Source: Paractinoplanes toevensis (GTDB taxonomy: Bacteria; Actinomycetota; Actinomycetes; Mycobacteriales; Micromonosporaceae). From it: a stretch of DNA of 64,000 nt. A model generated the notes under the pieces. The model worked only from the letters and a program-made list of their open reading frames with translations, had not been told where the DNA came from and did no database searches. Location of the stretch: assembly GCF_018332695.1 (NCBI RefSeq), contig NZ_BOQN01000052.1, positions 62,001 through 126,000 of the forward strand, written 5' to 3'. Made by a program: the position numbers and the translations under genes. Below are positions 7,928-16,444 of the stretch, one piece after another (within the stretch, counting starts at the first letter, position 1; each line of letters opens with the position of its first letter).

Positions 7928-9106
7928 TCAGCTCACCGCGAGGGCGACCACGGTCAGGTGGTGCATGCCCTTCGCGCCAGGGTTGCGGGCGATCTCACCG
8001 TTGGAGAAGAAGCCGCCGTACGGGATCGGCCTGAGCGCGTCGCCGAGCCGCCGGCCGGCGAGGTCGGTGCCGTCCGGCCCGAGCGCGAGCAGCCGCACGC
8101 AGCAGTCGAAGACCAGCACACCGAGCGGGTCCGCGTCGCCGACGGCGGCGACGGCCGCGGAGCCGGCGGTGGCCGCGGCGTCGCGGAGCGCCTCCGGGTC
8201 GGCCTCCATGAACCAGACCAGGCCGCCCTCGGGGGTGTCGGCCAGCCCGGAGATGGACCGCTCGTCCGGGTCGGCCGCGAAGATGATCCGGATGTCCTCG
8301 CCGGTGCGGCGGGCCAGGCCGAGCGGCCGGACCGCCGCGAACTGCAGGAACGCGCCGGGGTCGGCGACGATCTCGGGCGGGCAACCGGTGAGCCGGGTGT
8401 AGACGTCCAGCGCCGGTTCGCCGTCGAGCTCGTAGATCTTCCCGCCCTCGCTGCGCGTGACGGCCATCGGCTCGCCGCTGCGGTGCCAGCCGTGCGCCAC
8501 CCCGATGCCGACCGGCGACGCCGAGCCCAGCGCAGCGCCGAGAACCGCGTTCGGCAGCACCTGTACATCCGTACCGGAGCTGAAGAAGTGCCACGTGCCG
8601 GTCTGCGTCATGTCGTCGCCGGCGCAGCCGCCGATCAGCGGGACCTGCGCGCCGGCCACCGAGTAGGCACCGCGCACCATCTCCTGCTGGTCAGCGCTGC
8701 GCCCGTCGCCGAGCAGCAGCACCGCGCGGTGCTCGGCGTCGATGTCGTCGAGGCATGAGGCGGCGGTCGCGCCGGCCGCGTAAAGATCCATGCTCTCGTA
8801 CGGCACGGCCCGCACCGACGCGGCGAATCCGGGCCCGCCGAGCGCGTTGACCACGACGCCGGCGCCTCGACCGTCGGTGGCGTATTCGCCCGACGTCGAG
8901 CAGCCGATCATGAGCACCTCACCGCCGGCCGCTGCGTGCACGGCCGCGGCCATCTCCGGCGTCGAGTGCGACGGGGAGGCGAAGACGATCAGTAGGGTGG
9001 CCGGCCGCCCGTCGAGCGCCGCGTAGCACGCTTGCGCCCCGGCCTGCGCCGGATCAGGTAGAACGCTGTTCCCTACGCCGAACCACCGTTCTTGACGCTC
9101 GTCCAC
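7928..9106 (-). CDS. FIST-domain sensor protein (FIST_N and FIST_C)
   Basis: Soluble protein of about 393 residues. The N-terminal half (GVGNSVLPDPAQAG, then LIVFASPSHS and GCSTSGEY) is a FIST_N domain; the C-terminal half ends in GGFFSNGEIARNPGAKGMHHLTVVAL, diagnostic of FIST_C. FIST domains are thought to bind small ligands and are often coupled to signalling modules. I chose the GTG at 9106 because AAGGGAG sits 5 nt upstream on the coding strand; the frame extends to 9319 but that extension has no protein character. The GGDEF gene follows after 9 bp, so the pair is likely a ligand-responsive cyclic-di-GMP module. Confidence 0.85.
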   Translation of the reverse strand: MDERQERWFGVGNSVLPDPAQAGAQACYAALDGRPATLLIVFASPSHSTPEMAAAVHAAAGGEVLMIGCSTSGEYATDGRGAGVVVNALGGPGFAASVRAVPYESMDLYAAGATAASCLDDIDAEHRAVLLLGDGRSADQQEMVRGAYSVAGAQVPLIGGCAGDDMTQTGTWHFFSSGTDVQVLPNAVLGAALGSASPVGIGVAHGWHRSGEPMAVTRSEGGKIYELDGEPALDVYTRLTGCPPEIVADPGAFLQFAAVRPLGLARRTGEDIRIIFAADPDERSISGLADTPEGGLVWFMEADPEALRDAAATAGSAAVAAVGDADPLGVLVFDCCVRLLALGPDGTDLAGRRLGDALRPIPYGGFFSNGEIARNPGAKGMHHLTVVALAVS

Positions 9107-9346
9107 CACAACTCCCTTGCGCCGGCGCGCCCGCCCGATCAAACAGAGCATCGGCAGGGTGCCCTCGAAACTGAGCTGTCGTCCAATACGGGGTCGCGGG
9201 CCGGCTGGAACACCGCTGCGCTGGTGGCGGTGGCCACCCGGAGTTTGTCCCTGCCTCGCTGCCATTCGAGCCGGCCGGACAGGAGCACGTCGTCTCCAGT
9301 TGTCGTGTGTTGAACACACGTCTACTTCAACGCCGACCCGTTCGCG

Positions 9347-10784
9347 TTGGACGCGGTATTCGTCGCCTCAACTCTGCTCTGGACAGCAGCCGCCTTGCAC
9401 CCATCGATGACGGCGGACACCGATGTCATGCGGGGCCGGAGCAATCAGCAAAGTGTCGCCCGGCTGTGCGCGCCCGCCGCGTGCTCGCTGCTCGGCCCGG
9501 TGCTGCTCCTGACGCCGCATGCGGGCGGCAACACCGTCGACCGCACGGTCATCACCTGCGGCGCCATCGTCCTCATCCTGCTCACTATCGCTCGGATGAC
9601 CCTGATCCTGACGCAGCTGAAAAGGCAGTCCCACGCTCTGGAAGAGCTCGCCATGCAGGACGAATTGACCGGCCTGGCCAACCGGCGTCGATTCGAGCAG
9701 GCATTGCGCACGGTGATGGCCGACGGCCGGGCTCACGTGGCGTTGCTCGGCTTGAACGGTTTCAAAAGCGTCAACGACGAACTCGGCCGCCGGGCCGGTG
9801 ACCGGGCGCTCTGCTCCCTTGCTCAACGGCTGGAGCGCGCGGTGCCCGCCGACGCTCTGCTCGCCCGGATCGGCGGTGACGAATTTGCTGTCCTGCTGGC
9901 GGGACGGAGTGCCGCGGAAACCGGCGCGCTGGCCGAGGAACTCGCCGCCCGGCTGCGCGAACCGGTCCACGCGGGCGGCCACGACCTGCTCGTGGGCGTC
10001 GGGATAGGCCTTGCCACCGGCGAGCGCGACGAGCCGACGGAGGTGCTGCGCCGGGCCGAGGCAGCAATGTACGCGGCCAAGAGGGCCGGGCAGACGTACC
10101 GATGTTGGGAGCCGGCCATGGATGAGCAGTCGACGGGGCACGCCAAGCTCGGCGCCGAGATGCAGATCGGCCTGGACGCCGGGCAGTTCCGGGTGGTCTA
10201 TCAGCCGATCGTGACTCTCCCGGAGCGCCGGATCGCCGCGGTGGAGGCGCTGGTGCGCTGGGAGCACCCGCAGCGAGGGATGGTCAGTCCGGCGCAATTC
10301 GTGCCGGTGGCCGAGCAGAACGGCCTCATCGTCGAGCTCGGCGCATGGATCCTGCGGACAGCCTGCCGGCAAATGGCTCGGTGGCGGGCTGAACTGGGCG
10401 ATAGCGCACCCGGCCGAGTCAGCGTCAATGTCTCGGCCCGTCAACTCGCCCGGCCCGGCTTTGCCCGGACCGTCGCCGACACGTTGGCCGAAACGGGACT
10501 TCCACCGCACTGCCTTTTCGTAGAGGTCACCGAGACCGCCGTTTTCGAAGGCGGCCAGGCTGTGACCACGCTGCACGAACGCCGAGCAGGCCGACGCGCT
10601 CTATCGGCTCGGCTACCGACTGCTGCAGGGCTACTACTTCAGCCGTCCCGTCGCCGAGCCCGATTTCGGCCGGGGACATACCCCGATCGACGGCGTGGCG
10701 GCTGCCGTCGCCGCTGGTCAGGCGCACCTCCGGCGTCCAGAACCCGACCGCCCGCTGAACGTGATCTCGGCCGGCGGCTATTAG
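9347..10784 (+). pseudogene. Decayed membrane GGDEF-EAL protein (EAL domain deleted and frameshifted)
   Basis: The frame opens after a stop at 9311 without a good start (first candidate TTG 9347) and keeps only the end of a membrane sensor region (LLWTAAALHPSM, then one helix near 9540-9620). The GGDEF domain is complete (DELTGLANRRRF, IGGDEFAVLL) but lacks the I-site arginine. The EAL domain starts normally (VYQPIV, VEALVRWEHP) and runs to AVTTLHE at 10579. It then continues only in the +1 frame from 10578 as AEQADALYRLGYRLLQGYYF to a stop at 10782-10784. The DDFGTG and Lys-x-Asp catalytic parts between these points are missing, so a deletion of perhaps 120-130 codons joined two distant parts of the domain out of frame. 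Phosphodiesterase activity must be lost; residual cyclase activity is possible. Confidence 0.8.
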
Positions 10785-10829
10785 CTCGAGGCTTACCAGT
10801 GTGTGAGCGAAAAGGTGGTATTTCGGAGC

Positions 10830-11252
10830 TCACCGGATCTCGTTGTCGGGGTGGTCGCCGTCGTACGCCTGACGGGCGCGGGCGATGGCGGCCCGGTGTT
10901 CCAGCGACCAGTCGGCGAGGGCTTTGACGAGGTAGGTGAGACTTTCGCCGGTCTCGGTGAGCCGGTAGTCGACCTGGGCCGGCACGGTCGCATACACGGT
11001 CCGGGCGACCAGGCCGTCGCGCTCCAGGCGCCGCACCGTGAGAGTCAGCATGCGCTGGGAGATCCCGTCGATGGCGCGCTGAAGCTGACGGAAGCGCCGC
11101 GGCCCACTGGCGAGTTCGACGATCACCAGGACCGACCACTTGTCGCCCACCCGGTCGAGGACGTCCCGGATGCCGCAGTCGGGGTGATCCGGCTGGCCGC
11201 ACGGTTCGAGCTCGGCGGCGCCGGCGGTTACCTCGGTGTGCGTCAGTGACAC
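10830..11252 (-). CDS. HxlR-family transcriptional regulator
   Basis: 140 residues with the HxlR winged-helix signature: CGIRDVLDRVGDKWSVLVI at the N-terminus (CPV/I-x-RVGDKW pattern), then RRFRQLQRAIDGISQRMLT as recognition helix and YRLTETGESL in the wing. HxlR proteins are often redox- or electrophile-responsive and control an adjacent oxidoreductase. GTG start at 11252 is supported by GGAGG 8 nt upstream. It is divergent from the NmrA-type reductase at 11340 with an inverted repeat between them, so it probably controls that gene and itself. Confidence 0.88.
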   Translation of the reverse strand: MSLTHTEVTAGAAELEPCGQPDHPDCGIRDVLDRVGDKWSVLVIVELASGPRRFRQLQRAIDGISQRMLTLTVRRLERDGLVARTVYATVPAQVDYRLTETGESLTYLVKALADWSLEHRAAIARARQAYDGDHPDNEIR

Positions 11253-11296
11253 GAAACTGCCTCCTTGTGAGCCGCCGGGCGCGGATTCAAGATCTC

Positions 11297-11323
11297 ACCG
11301 TAGTTACTGAAGAGAACCACGGT
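11297..11323. promoter_or_regulatory. Probable HxlR operator in the divergent promoter region
   Basis: ACCGTAGTT (11297-11305) and AACCACGGT (11315-11323) form 9-bp arms with one mismatch and a 9-bp spacer. The element is the only clear dyad in the 87-bp gap between the HxlR gene and the reductase gene it faces. Confidence 0.5.
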
Positions 11324-11339
11324 AGGAGACCGAACCCAA

Positions 11340-12155
11340 ATGATCATGGTGACCGGCGTCAACGGACAGCTCGCCTCACGCACACTCGCCGAGCTGAACG
11401 AGCGAGGGGTGACTGCCCTGGGAGGCAGCCGGACTCCCACCGGCACACAGCGCCGCCTCGACTTCGACGACCCCGCGACAATCGACCTCACCGGTGTTGC
11501 GACGCTGGTCCTCGTCTCGGCCGGCTACGCCGAGGACGACCAGGTCATCGCGCGTCACCGGGCTCTTCTCGACGCGGCCGGCCGGGCGGGCGTGGCCCAG
11601 GTGATCTACACCAGCCTGACCGGTGCCGGTGATCATCTCGGGTTCGCCCTCGCCCATCGGGTCACCGAGCAGATGATCAGGGCCGGCGGGCTCGCCTGGA
11701 CGATCCTGCGCAACGGCCTGTACGCCGAGCTCTTCGGTGCCTTGCTCGCCTGGACTCCCGACGGCCTGGAATCAGCCTTCGGCGCCGGCGCCCTGTCCGC
11801 GGTGGCGCGAGCGGACCTGGCAGCTGCCGCAGCCGTCGTCGCGAGCGAGCCGACCGCGCATGCCGGCCGGGTCTACGAGCTGGTGGGCAACCCGATCACC
11901 GCCCCCGGCATCGCTGAGCGTCTGGGCACCACCCACCGCACGATCGGGCTGGATGAGTACCGCGCCCGGCTGCTCGGTGACGCCGGCATGCTGCCGTTCC
12001 AGCCGCCGATGCTGGCGTCGATCGCCACCGGTGTCCGCCACGGATTCCTCGACAACACCAGCCCCGACCTCGCGCGCCTGCTGGGCCGACCGCTCACCGA
12101 TCCGCTCACCGTCGCCGCGGATACCGCGGCCTCCACGCGTCCAGGCAGGCACTGA
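11340..12155 (+). CDS. NmrA-like NAD(P)-dependent oxidoreductase (atypical SDR, QorB-like)
   Basis: 271 residues. The N-terminus MIMVTGVNGQLASRTLAEL is a Rossmann glycine motif of the atypical SDR/NmrA type (G-x-x-G-x-x-A). The body has VIYTSLTGAGDH and ILRNGLYAE, as in quinone-oxidoreductase-2-like proteins. The usual YxxxK catalytic pair of classical SDRs is absent, as expected for this group. Likely reduces a quinone or electrophile or acts as an NADP sensor. It faces the HxlR gene across a shared promoter, a pairing common in electrophile responses. A second ATG two codons in (11346) is equally possible. Confidence 0.8.
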   Translation: MIMVTGVNGQLASRTLAELNERGVTALGGSRTPTGTQRRLDFDDPATIDLTGVATLVLVSAGYAEDDQVIARHRALLDAAGRAGVAQVIYTSLTGAGDHLGFALAHRVTEQMIRAGGLAWTILRNGLYAELFGALLAWTPDGLESAFGAGALSAVARADLAAAAAVVASEPTAHAGRVYELVGNPITAPGIAERLGTTHRTIGLDEYRARLLGDAGMLPFQPPMLASIATGVRHGFLDNTSPDLARLLGRPLTDPLTVAADTAASTRPGRH

Positions 12156-12207
12156 TTCCCCCGCGAGCCGGGCATGAAGCGCTGACGGCCCCGGGGAGGC
12201 CACCCGC

Positions 12208-14676
12208 TCAGGAGCGTTCGAGGCGGCGCGCCAGATAGCGGCCGGTCGCGCTGTCCCCGGCCTCGGCGATCGTGGCGGGCGGGCCGGTCGCGATCACCCG
12301 GCCGCCCGCGTCCCCACCGCCCGGGCCGAGGTCGATGACCCAGTCGGCGCCGGCGATCGTGTCCAGGTCGTGCTCGACCAGGACGACGGTGTTGCCGGCG
12401 TCGACGAGCCGGTGCAATTGCCGCAGCAGCAGCGCGATGTCCGCGGGGTGCAGCCCCGCGGTCGGCTCGTCGAGCAGGTAGAGCGCGTGGCCGCGGCGGG
12501 CCCGCTGTAACTCGGTGGCGAGCTTGATGCGCTGGGCCTCGCCACCGCTGAGCTCGGTCGCCGGCTGGCCCAGCCGCAGATAGCCCAGCCCCACCTCCCG
12601 GAGCGTCTCGAGGCAACGAGACACGACCGGGATGTCGGTGAGGAATTTGGCGGCGTCGTCGACGGACATCGCCAGCACGTCCGCGATGTTCTTGCCGCGG
12701 TAGGTCACCTCCAGCGTCTCCGCGTCGTACCGCGCGCCGTGGCAGGCCGGGCACGGCGCGTACGTCCCGGGCAGGAACAGCAGTTCGACCGCGACGAACC
12801 CCTCGCCCTGGCACGTCTCGCACCGCCCCTCCGCGACGTTGAAGGAGAACCGCCCGGCCGTGTACCCGCGCGCCTGCGCCTCGTCCGTCGCCGCGTACAG
12901 CTTGCGCACCGCGTCGAACATGCCGGTGTAGGTGGCCAGATTGGACCGGGGCGTGCGGCCGATAGGCCGCTGGTCGACCCGGACCAGCCGGTCGAACGAG
13001 TCGAGCCCCACCGCGTCCCGCACGTCGACGTCGAGCTCCGCCTCCTCGGGCTCGTCGCTCGCCAGCCCGAGGTGGCCGCGCACGACCTCGGCGAGCACCT
13101 GCGTGACCAGCGTCGACTTCCCGGAACCGGACACCCCGGTCACCGCGGTCAGCACCCGGAGCGGCACGTCGACGGACACGCCGTGCAGGTTGTGGCGGGA
13201 GACGCCGCGCAGGTGCAGCCACCCCTGGGGCGTACGCGGGCGATGGTCGAGCGGCTCGGCCCGGCCGAACAGGTACCGGCTGGTGGCCGACTCCTCGACC
13301 TGTTCGAGGCCGGGGACCGGACCGCTGTACAGCACACGTCCGCCGCTCTCGCCCGCGCCGGGGCCGATGTCGATCACCCAGTCCGCCCGCCGGACCACGT
13401 CCATGTCGTGCTCCACGACGAACAGCGAGTTGCCCGCCGCCTTCAGCCGGTCCAGCACGTCCAGCAGCGGCTCCGCGTCGGCCGGGTGCAGGCCCGCGGA
13501 GGGTTCGTCGAGCACGTAGACGACCCCGAACAGCCCCGAACGCAACTGGGTGGCGATACGCAGGCGCTGCGCCTCGCCGGGCGACAGCGTCGTCGAGCGG
13601 CGCCCGAGGCTGAGGTAACCCAGGCCGAGGTCGAGCAGCACCTCGACACGCGCGACCAGGTCGGCGCAGAGCCGGACCGCGACCTCGGTCGTCTCCCCGG
13701 ACCGAGCGGTCGGCGTGGCAGCCCCGGCCCCGGACAATCCCGCGGCGGGCCGCAGGAGCGCCACGACGGCGGCGAGGGGCATCGCGTTGACGTCGGCGAT
13801 GGTGCGGCCGGCGAAGGTCACCGCGAGCGCCTCCGGGCGCAGGCCGCTGCCGTGGCACACCGGGCAGGGCACGCTCCGGACGAACCGCATCGCCCGCTCG
13901 CGCATCCGGTCACTCTTGGAGTCGGCGAGCACGTGCATGACGTGCCGGCGGGCGCTCCAGAACTTCCCGTAGTAGCCGCTGTCGATGCGGTCACGCTCGG
14001 GCTCGACGAGGACGGACGGCTGCTCGTCGGTGTAGAGCAGCCAGTCCCGGTCCTTCTTCCTGAGCTTGCGCCAGGGTCGGTCGATGTCGATCCCCAGGCC
14101 GTTCACGACGCTGCGCAGGTTGGCGCCCTGCCAGGCGCCCGGCCAGGCCGCGATGGCGCCGTCGCGGATGCTCAGCGACGGGTCCGGGACGAGCAGGTCC
14201 TCGGCGACGTCGTGCACGACGCCCAGTCCGTGACACCGTGGGCAGGCGCCGGCCGCGGTGTTGGGCGAGAACGCCTCGGCCTCCAGCCGCGGGGCGTCCG
14301 GCGGGTAGGTCCCGGCGCGCGAGTAGAGCATCCGCAGCAGGTTGGACAGCGTGGTGATGGTGCCCACCGTCGACCGCGAGCTGGGTGCCCCGCGACGCTG
14401 TTGCAGGGCCACGGCCGGGGGCAGGCCGGTGATTTCCTGTACGTGCGGCGCACCGACCTGCTGCAACAGCCGGCGGGCGTACGGCGCGACGGACTCGAAG
14501 TACCGGCGCTGCGCCTCGGCATAGAGCGTGCCGAAGGCCAGCGAGGACTTACCCGACCCGGAGACGCCGGTGAAGGCGACCATGGCATCGCGGGGAATGT
14601 CGACGTCGACGTTCCGAAGGTTGTGCTCGGCGGCGCCCCGGACGCGCACGAACCGGTCATTAACGTCGTTTTTCAC
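12208..14676 (-). CDS. UvrA2-like excinuclease ATPase (class II UvrA / drug-resistance type)
   Basis: 822 residues, shorter than housekeeping UvrA (about 950). Two ABC modules are present: Walker A GVSGSGKSS near residue 38 and GVSGSGKST near 500, signature motifs LSPGEAQRL and LSGGEAQRI, and Walker B YVLDEPSAGLHP and YLLDEPTAGLHP. Zinc-type Cys pairs occur in both halves (CPRCHG, CPVCHG, CETCQG, CPACHG). The region between the first Walker A and first signature is shortened, consistent with the UvrA2/DrrC group that lacks most of the UvrB-binding domain. Such proteins are linked to tolerance of DNA-binding drugs or oxidative damage. Monocistronic; convergent with the reductase gene ending at 12155. 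Confidence 0.9.
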   Translation of the reverse strand: MKNDVNDRFVRVRGAAEHNLRNVDVDIPRDAMVAFTGVSGSGKSSLAFGTLYAEAQRRYFESVAPYARRLLQQVGAPHVQEITGLPPAVALQQRRGAPSSRSTVGTITTLSNLLRMLYSRAGTYPPDAPRLEAEAFSPNTAAGACPRCHGLGVVHDVAEDLLVPDPSLSIRDGAIAAWPGAWQGANLRSVVNGLGIDIDRPWRKLRKKDRDWLLYTDEQPSVLVEPERDRIDSGYYGKFWSARRHVMHVLADSKSDRMRERAMRFVRSVPCPVCHGSGLRPEALAVTFAGRTIADVNAMPLAAVVALLRPAAGLSGAGAATPTARSGETTEVAVRLCADLVARVEVLLDLGLGYLSLGRRSTTLSPGEAQRLRIATQLRSGLFGVVYVLDEPSAGLHPADAEPLLDVLDRLKAAGNSLFVVEHDMDVVRRADWVIDIGPGAGESGGRVLYSGPVPGLEQVEESATSRYLFGRAEPLDHRPRTPQGWLHLRGVSRHNLHGVSVDVPLRVLTAVTGVSGSGKSTLVTQVLAEVVRGHLGLASDEPEEAELDVDVRDAVGLDSFDRLVRVDQRPIGRTPRSNLATYTGMFDAVRKLYAATDEAQARGYTAGRFSFNVAEGRCETCQGEGFVAVELLFLPGTYAPCPACHGARYDAETLEVTYRGKNIADVLAMSVDDAAKFLTDIPVVSRCLETLREVGLGYLRLGQPATELSGGEAQRIKLATELQRARRGHALYLLDEPTAGLHPADIALLLRQLHRLVDAGNTVVLVEHDLDTIAGADWVIDLGPGGGDAGGRVIATGPPATIAEAGDSATGRYLARRLERS

Positions 14677-14845
14677 CAGATCTGCTTACCCTGTCAGGCG
14701 GCGCCGAATCACCGCCACGAGCGCCCCGTCACCTCGGCGCCGGGTTCGCGGGTATGAAGATCCGGTCGGCACCCCCCGCTCGCATCGTTGCATCCAAGAC
14801 AACAATGAGTCACGGTCACCAGAGGCAGAAAACCGCCTTGGGGTG

Positions 14846-15460
14846 TTACTCGGCGGCGCGTTGAGCAGCAGCCAGAATCCGGGCGATCGCGGCCGCTTCG
14901 ACGGCGACGTCCTCGGCGGTGTCCTGCCGGTCGGCGTAGAGGCCGTTGCGCCAGAGCATGGCGTAGCCGTGCGCGGTGGCGAACATGCGCCCGATGAGGT
15001 TCAGCGCCGCCTTGGCGTCGCCGCCGGTGACCGAGAGCGCGGCCCGCAGCGGTGGCTCCATGACGGCGCGGCCGGCGTCCATCAGGTCTTCGTCGCCGAT
15101 CCCGCGTAGCTCGGCGGCGAAAACCAGGTCGAGGCCGGCGCCGTTTTCAGCGGTGAATTTCGCGTAGACCGCGGCCACCGCGCCCAGGTCGGCGACCGGG
15201 TCGCTGCCGGGCAGCCCGGTGAAGGGACAGGCCGCCTGGAATCGGCGGGTGAGGTCGCCGGCGGTTTCGGTGGCTGCCGCGGCCAGCAGGGCCAGCCGGC
15301 TCGGGAAGTGCCGGTAGGGTGCCGCGCCGCTGACCTGCGTGCGCCGGGCGACCTCGGCCACGGACAGTGCGGCCACGCCTCGCTCGGCGATCAGCGTCCG
15401 GGCGCTCTCGATCAGAGCGGCTTTCAGATCGCCGTGGTGGTACCCCGCACGCTTCGGCAC
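14846..15460 (-). CDS. TetR/AcrR-family transcriptional regulator
   Basis: 204 residues. The N-terminal helix-turn-helix is clear: AALIESARTLIAERGVAALSVAEVARRTQVSGAAPYRHF, followed by a ligand-binding domain of the TetR_C WHG-like type. GTG start at 15460 has GGGGAG 4 nt upstream. It is divergent from the SDR gene at 15586, and a perfect 20-bp palindrome overlaps that gene's -10 box, so it most likely represses the SDR gene until an inducer binds. The 168 bp between this gene and the UvrA2 start holds no other feature I can support. Confidence 0.9.
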   Translation of the reverse strand: MPKRAGYHHGDLKAALIESARTLIAERGVAALSVAEVARRTQVSGAAPYRHFPSRLALLAAAATETAGDLTRRFQAACPFTGLPGSDPVADLGAVAAVYAKFTAENGAGLDLVFAAELRGIGDEDLMDAGRAVMEPPLRAALSVTGGDAKAALNLIGRMFATAHGYAMLWRNGLYADRQDTAEDVAVEAAAIARILAAAQRAAE

Positions 15461-15514
15461 GTCTCCCCTCTCCGTGAACGCGTGGCAAGGCTACATGCGG
15501 TGGATCACACCGCC

Positions 15515-15553
15515 TTGCCGTCCAGTAATAGCACTCTTACATTAATGTAAGAG
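15515..15553 (+). promoter_or_regulatory. SDR promoter with perfect 20-bp palindromic TetR-type operator
   Basis: -35 TTGCCG (15515-15520), 17-bp spacer, -10 TACATT (15538-15543). The operator at 15534-15553 reads CTCTTACATTAATGTAAGAG, its own reverse complement over all 20 bp, and covers the -10 box. It is AT-rich in a GC-rich window, so chance occurrence is very unlikely. Bound TetR protein would block polymerase. Confidence 0.8.
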
Positions 15554-15585
15554 CGGTAATACATCCAGTCTCGGAGGTCACTACC

Positions 15586-16350
15586 ATGTCCACCACCACA
15601 TTGTCGTCCACGGTTGCCCTGGTCACCGGGGCCAGCAGCGGCATCGGCCAGGCCACCGCCCGCCGACTCGCGGCCGAAGGCGCCACCGTCGTGCTGGTCG
15701 CCCGCCGCCAGGACCGCATCGAAGTGCTGGCCAAGGAGATCACCGGCCAGGGTGGCCAGGCGGTCACCCTGGGCGCCGACCTGACCGACCCCGACGCGGC
15801 GGCCGGCGTCGTCGCCACCGCCATCGAGCGGCTCGGCCGGATGGACATCCTGGTCAACGCGGCCGGTGTCATGCTCAACGGGCCGTCGACCGCGGCCCCG
15901 CTGGAGGAATGGCAGCGAATGGTCAACATCAACATCAACGGCTTGCTGTACGTCACCAAGGCCGCCCTGCCCCACCTGATCGAGGCCGCCACGGACAGTC
16001 CCCGGCAGGTCGCCGACGTGGTCAACATCAGCTCCATCGCCGGGCGCTTCATCATCCCTGACGCCGCGGTCTACAACGCGACCAAGTTCGGCGTCACGGC
16101 CGCCACCGAGTCGTGGCGGCAGGAATTCGCGCGGCGCAACGTCCGCTTCGCCGTGGTCGAGCCGGGACTGGTGGACACCGAGCTGATGGGCCACCAGCAG
16201 GCGGCGGTCAAGGAGAACATGGCGGCCCGGTTCGCCGACGTCGAATACCTGCAGGCCGACGACATCGCCGAGGCCGTCGCGTACATCGTCACCGGCCCCC
16301 GCCGCCGGGCGGTCGCCGAGGTCGTCATCCGCCCCACCGACCAGATCTGA
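15586..16350 (+). CDS. Classical short-chain dehydrogenase/reductase
   Basis: 254 residues with all classical SDR elements: TGASSGIG at 14-21, NAAG near 91-94, Ser150, and catalytic Tyr163 and Lys167 in YNATK. Oxidises or reduces an alcohol/carbonyl with NAD(P); the substrate is unknown. The N-terminal and C-terminal features resemble the clavulanate-dehydrogenase/YdfG-like group. GGAGG precedes the ATG. It is controlled by the divergent TetR gene through the palindrome at 15534-15553. Confidence 0.9.
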   Translation: MSTTTLSSTVALVTGASSGIGQATARRLAAEGATVVLVARRQDRIEVLAKEITGQGGQAVTLGADLTDPDAAAGVVATAIERLGRMDILVNAAGVMLNGPSTAAPLEEWQRMVNININGLLYVTKAALPHLIEAATDSPRQVADVVNISSIAGRFIIPDAAVYNATKFGVTAATESWRQEFARRNVRFAVVEPGLVDTELMGHQQAAVKENMAARFADVEYLQADDIAEAVAYIVTGPRRRAVAEVVIRPTDQI

Positions 16351-16382
16351 ACCACCGCACCGAGCCTGCCGCCTGGTCCGAT

Positions 16383-16397
16383 TCGGTCACCGACCGA
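16383..16397. terminator. Short hairpin between convergent genes
   Basis: TCGGTC (16383-16388) and GACCGA (16392-16397) form a perfect 6-bp stem with a 3-nt loop, 33 bp after the SDR stop and 48 bp before the end of the convergent VOC gene. Confidence 0.5.
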
Positions 16398-16444
16398 GAG
16401 TTAGGGTGCATTCGCGGAAGTGCCCATAGTCTGCTCCCGCTACG

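Noticed and set aside
10577..10784. Programmed frameshift in the GGDEF-EAL gene
   Set aside because: The missing EAL core cannot be restored by a frameshift; a deletion is required.
11873..14757. Long frames overlapping the UvrA2 gene (11873-13858 minus and 12739-14757 plus)
   Set aside because: Low-complexity, Arg/Pro-rich shadows of a gene with two complete ABC modules.
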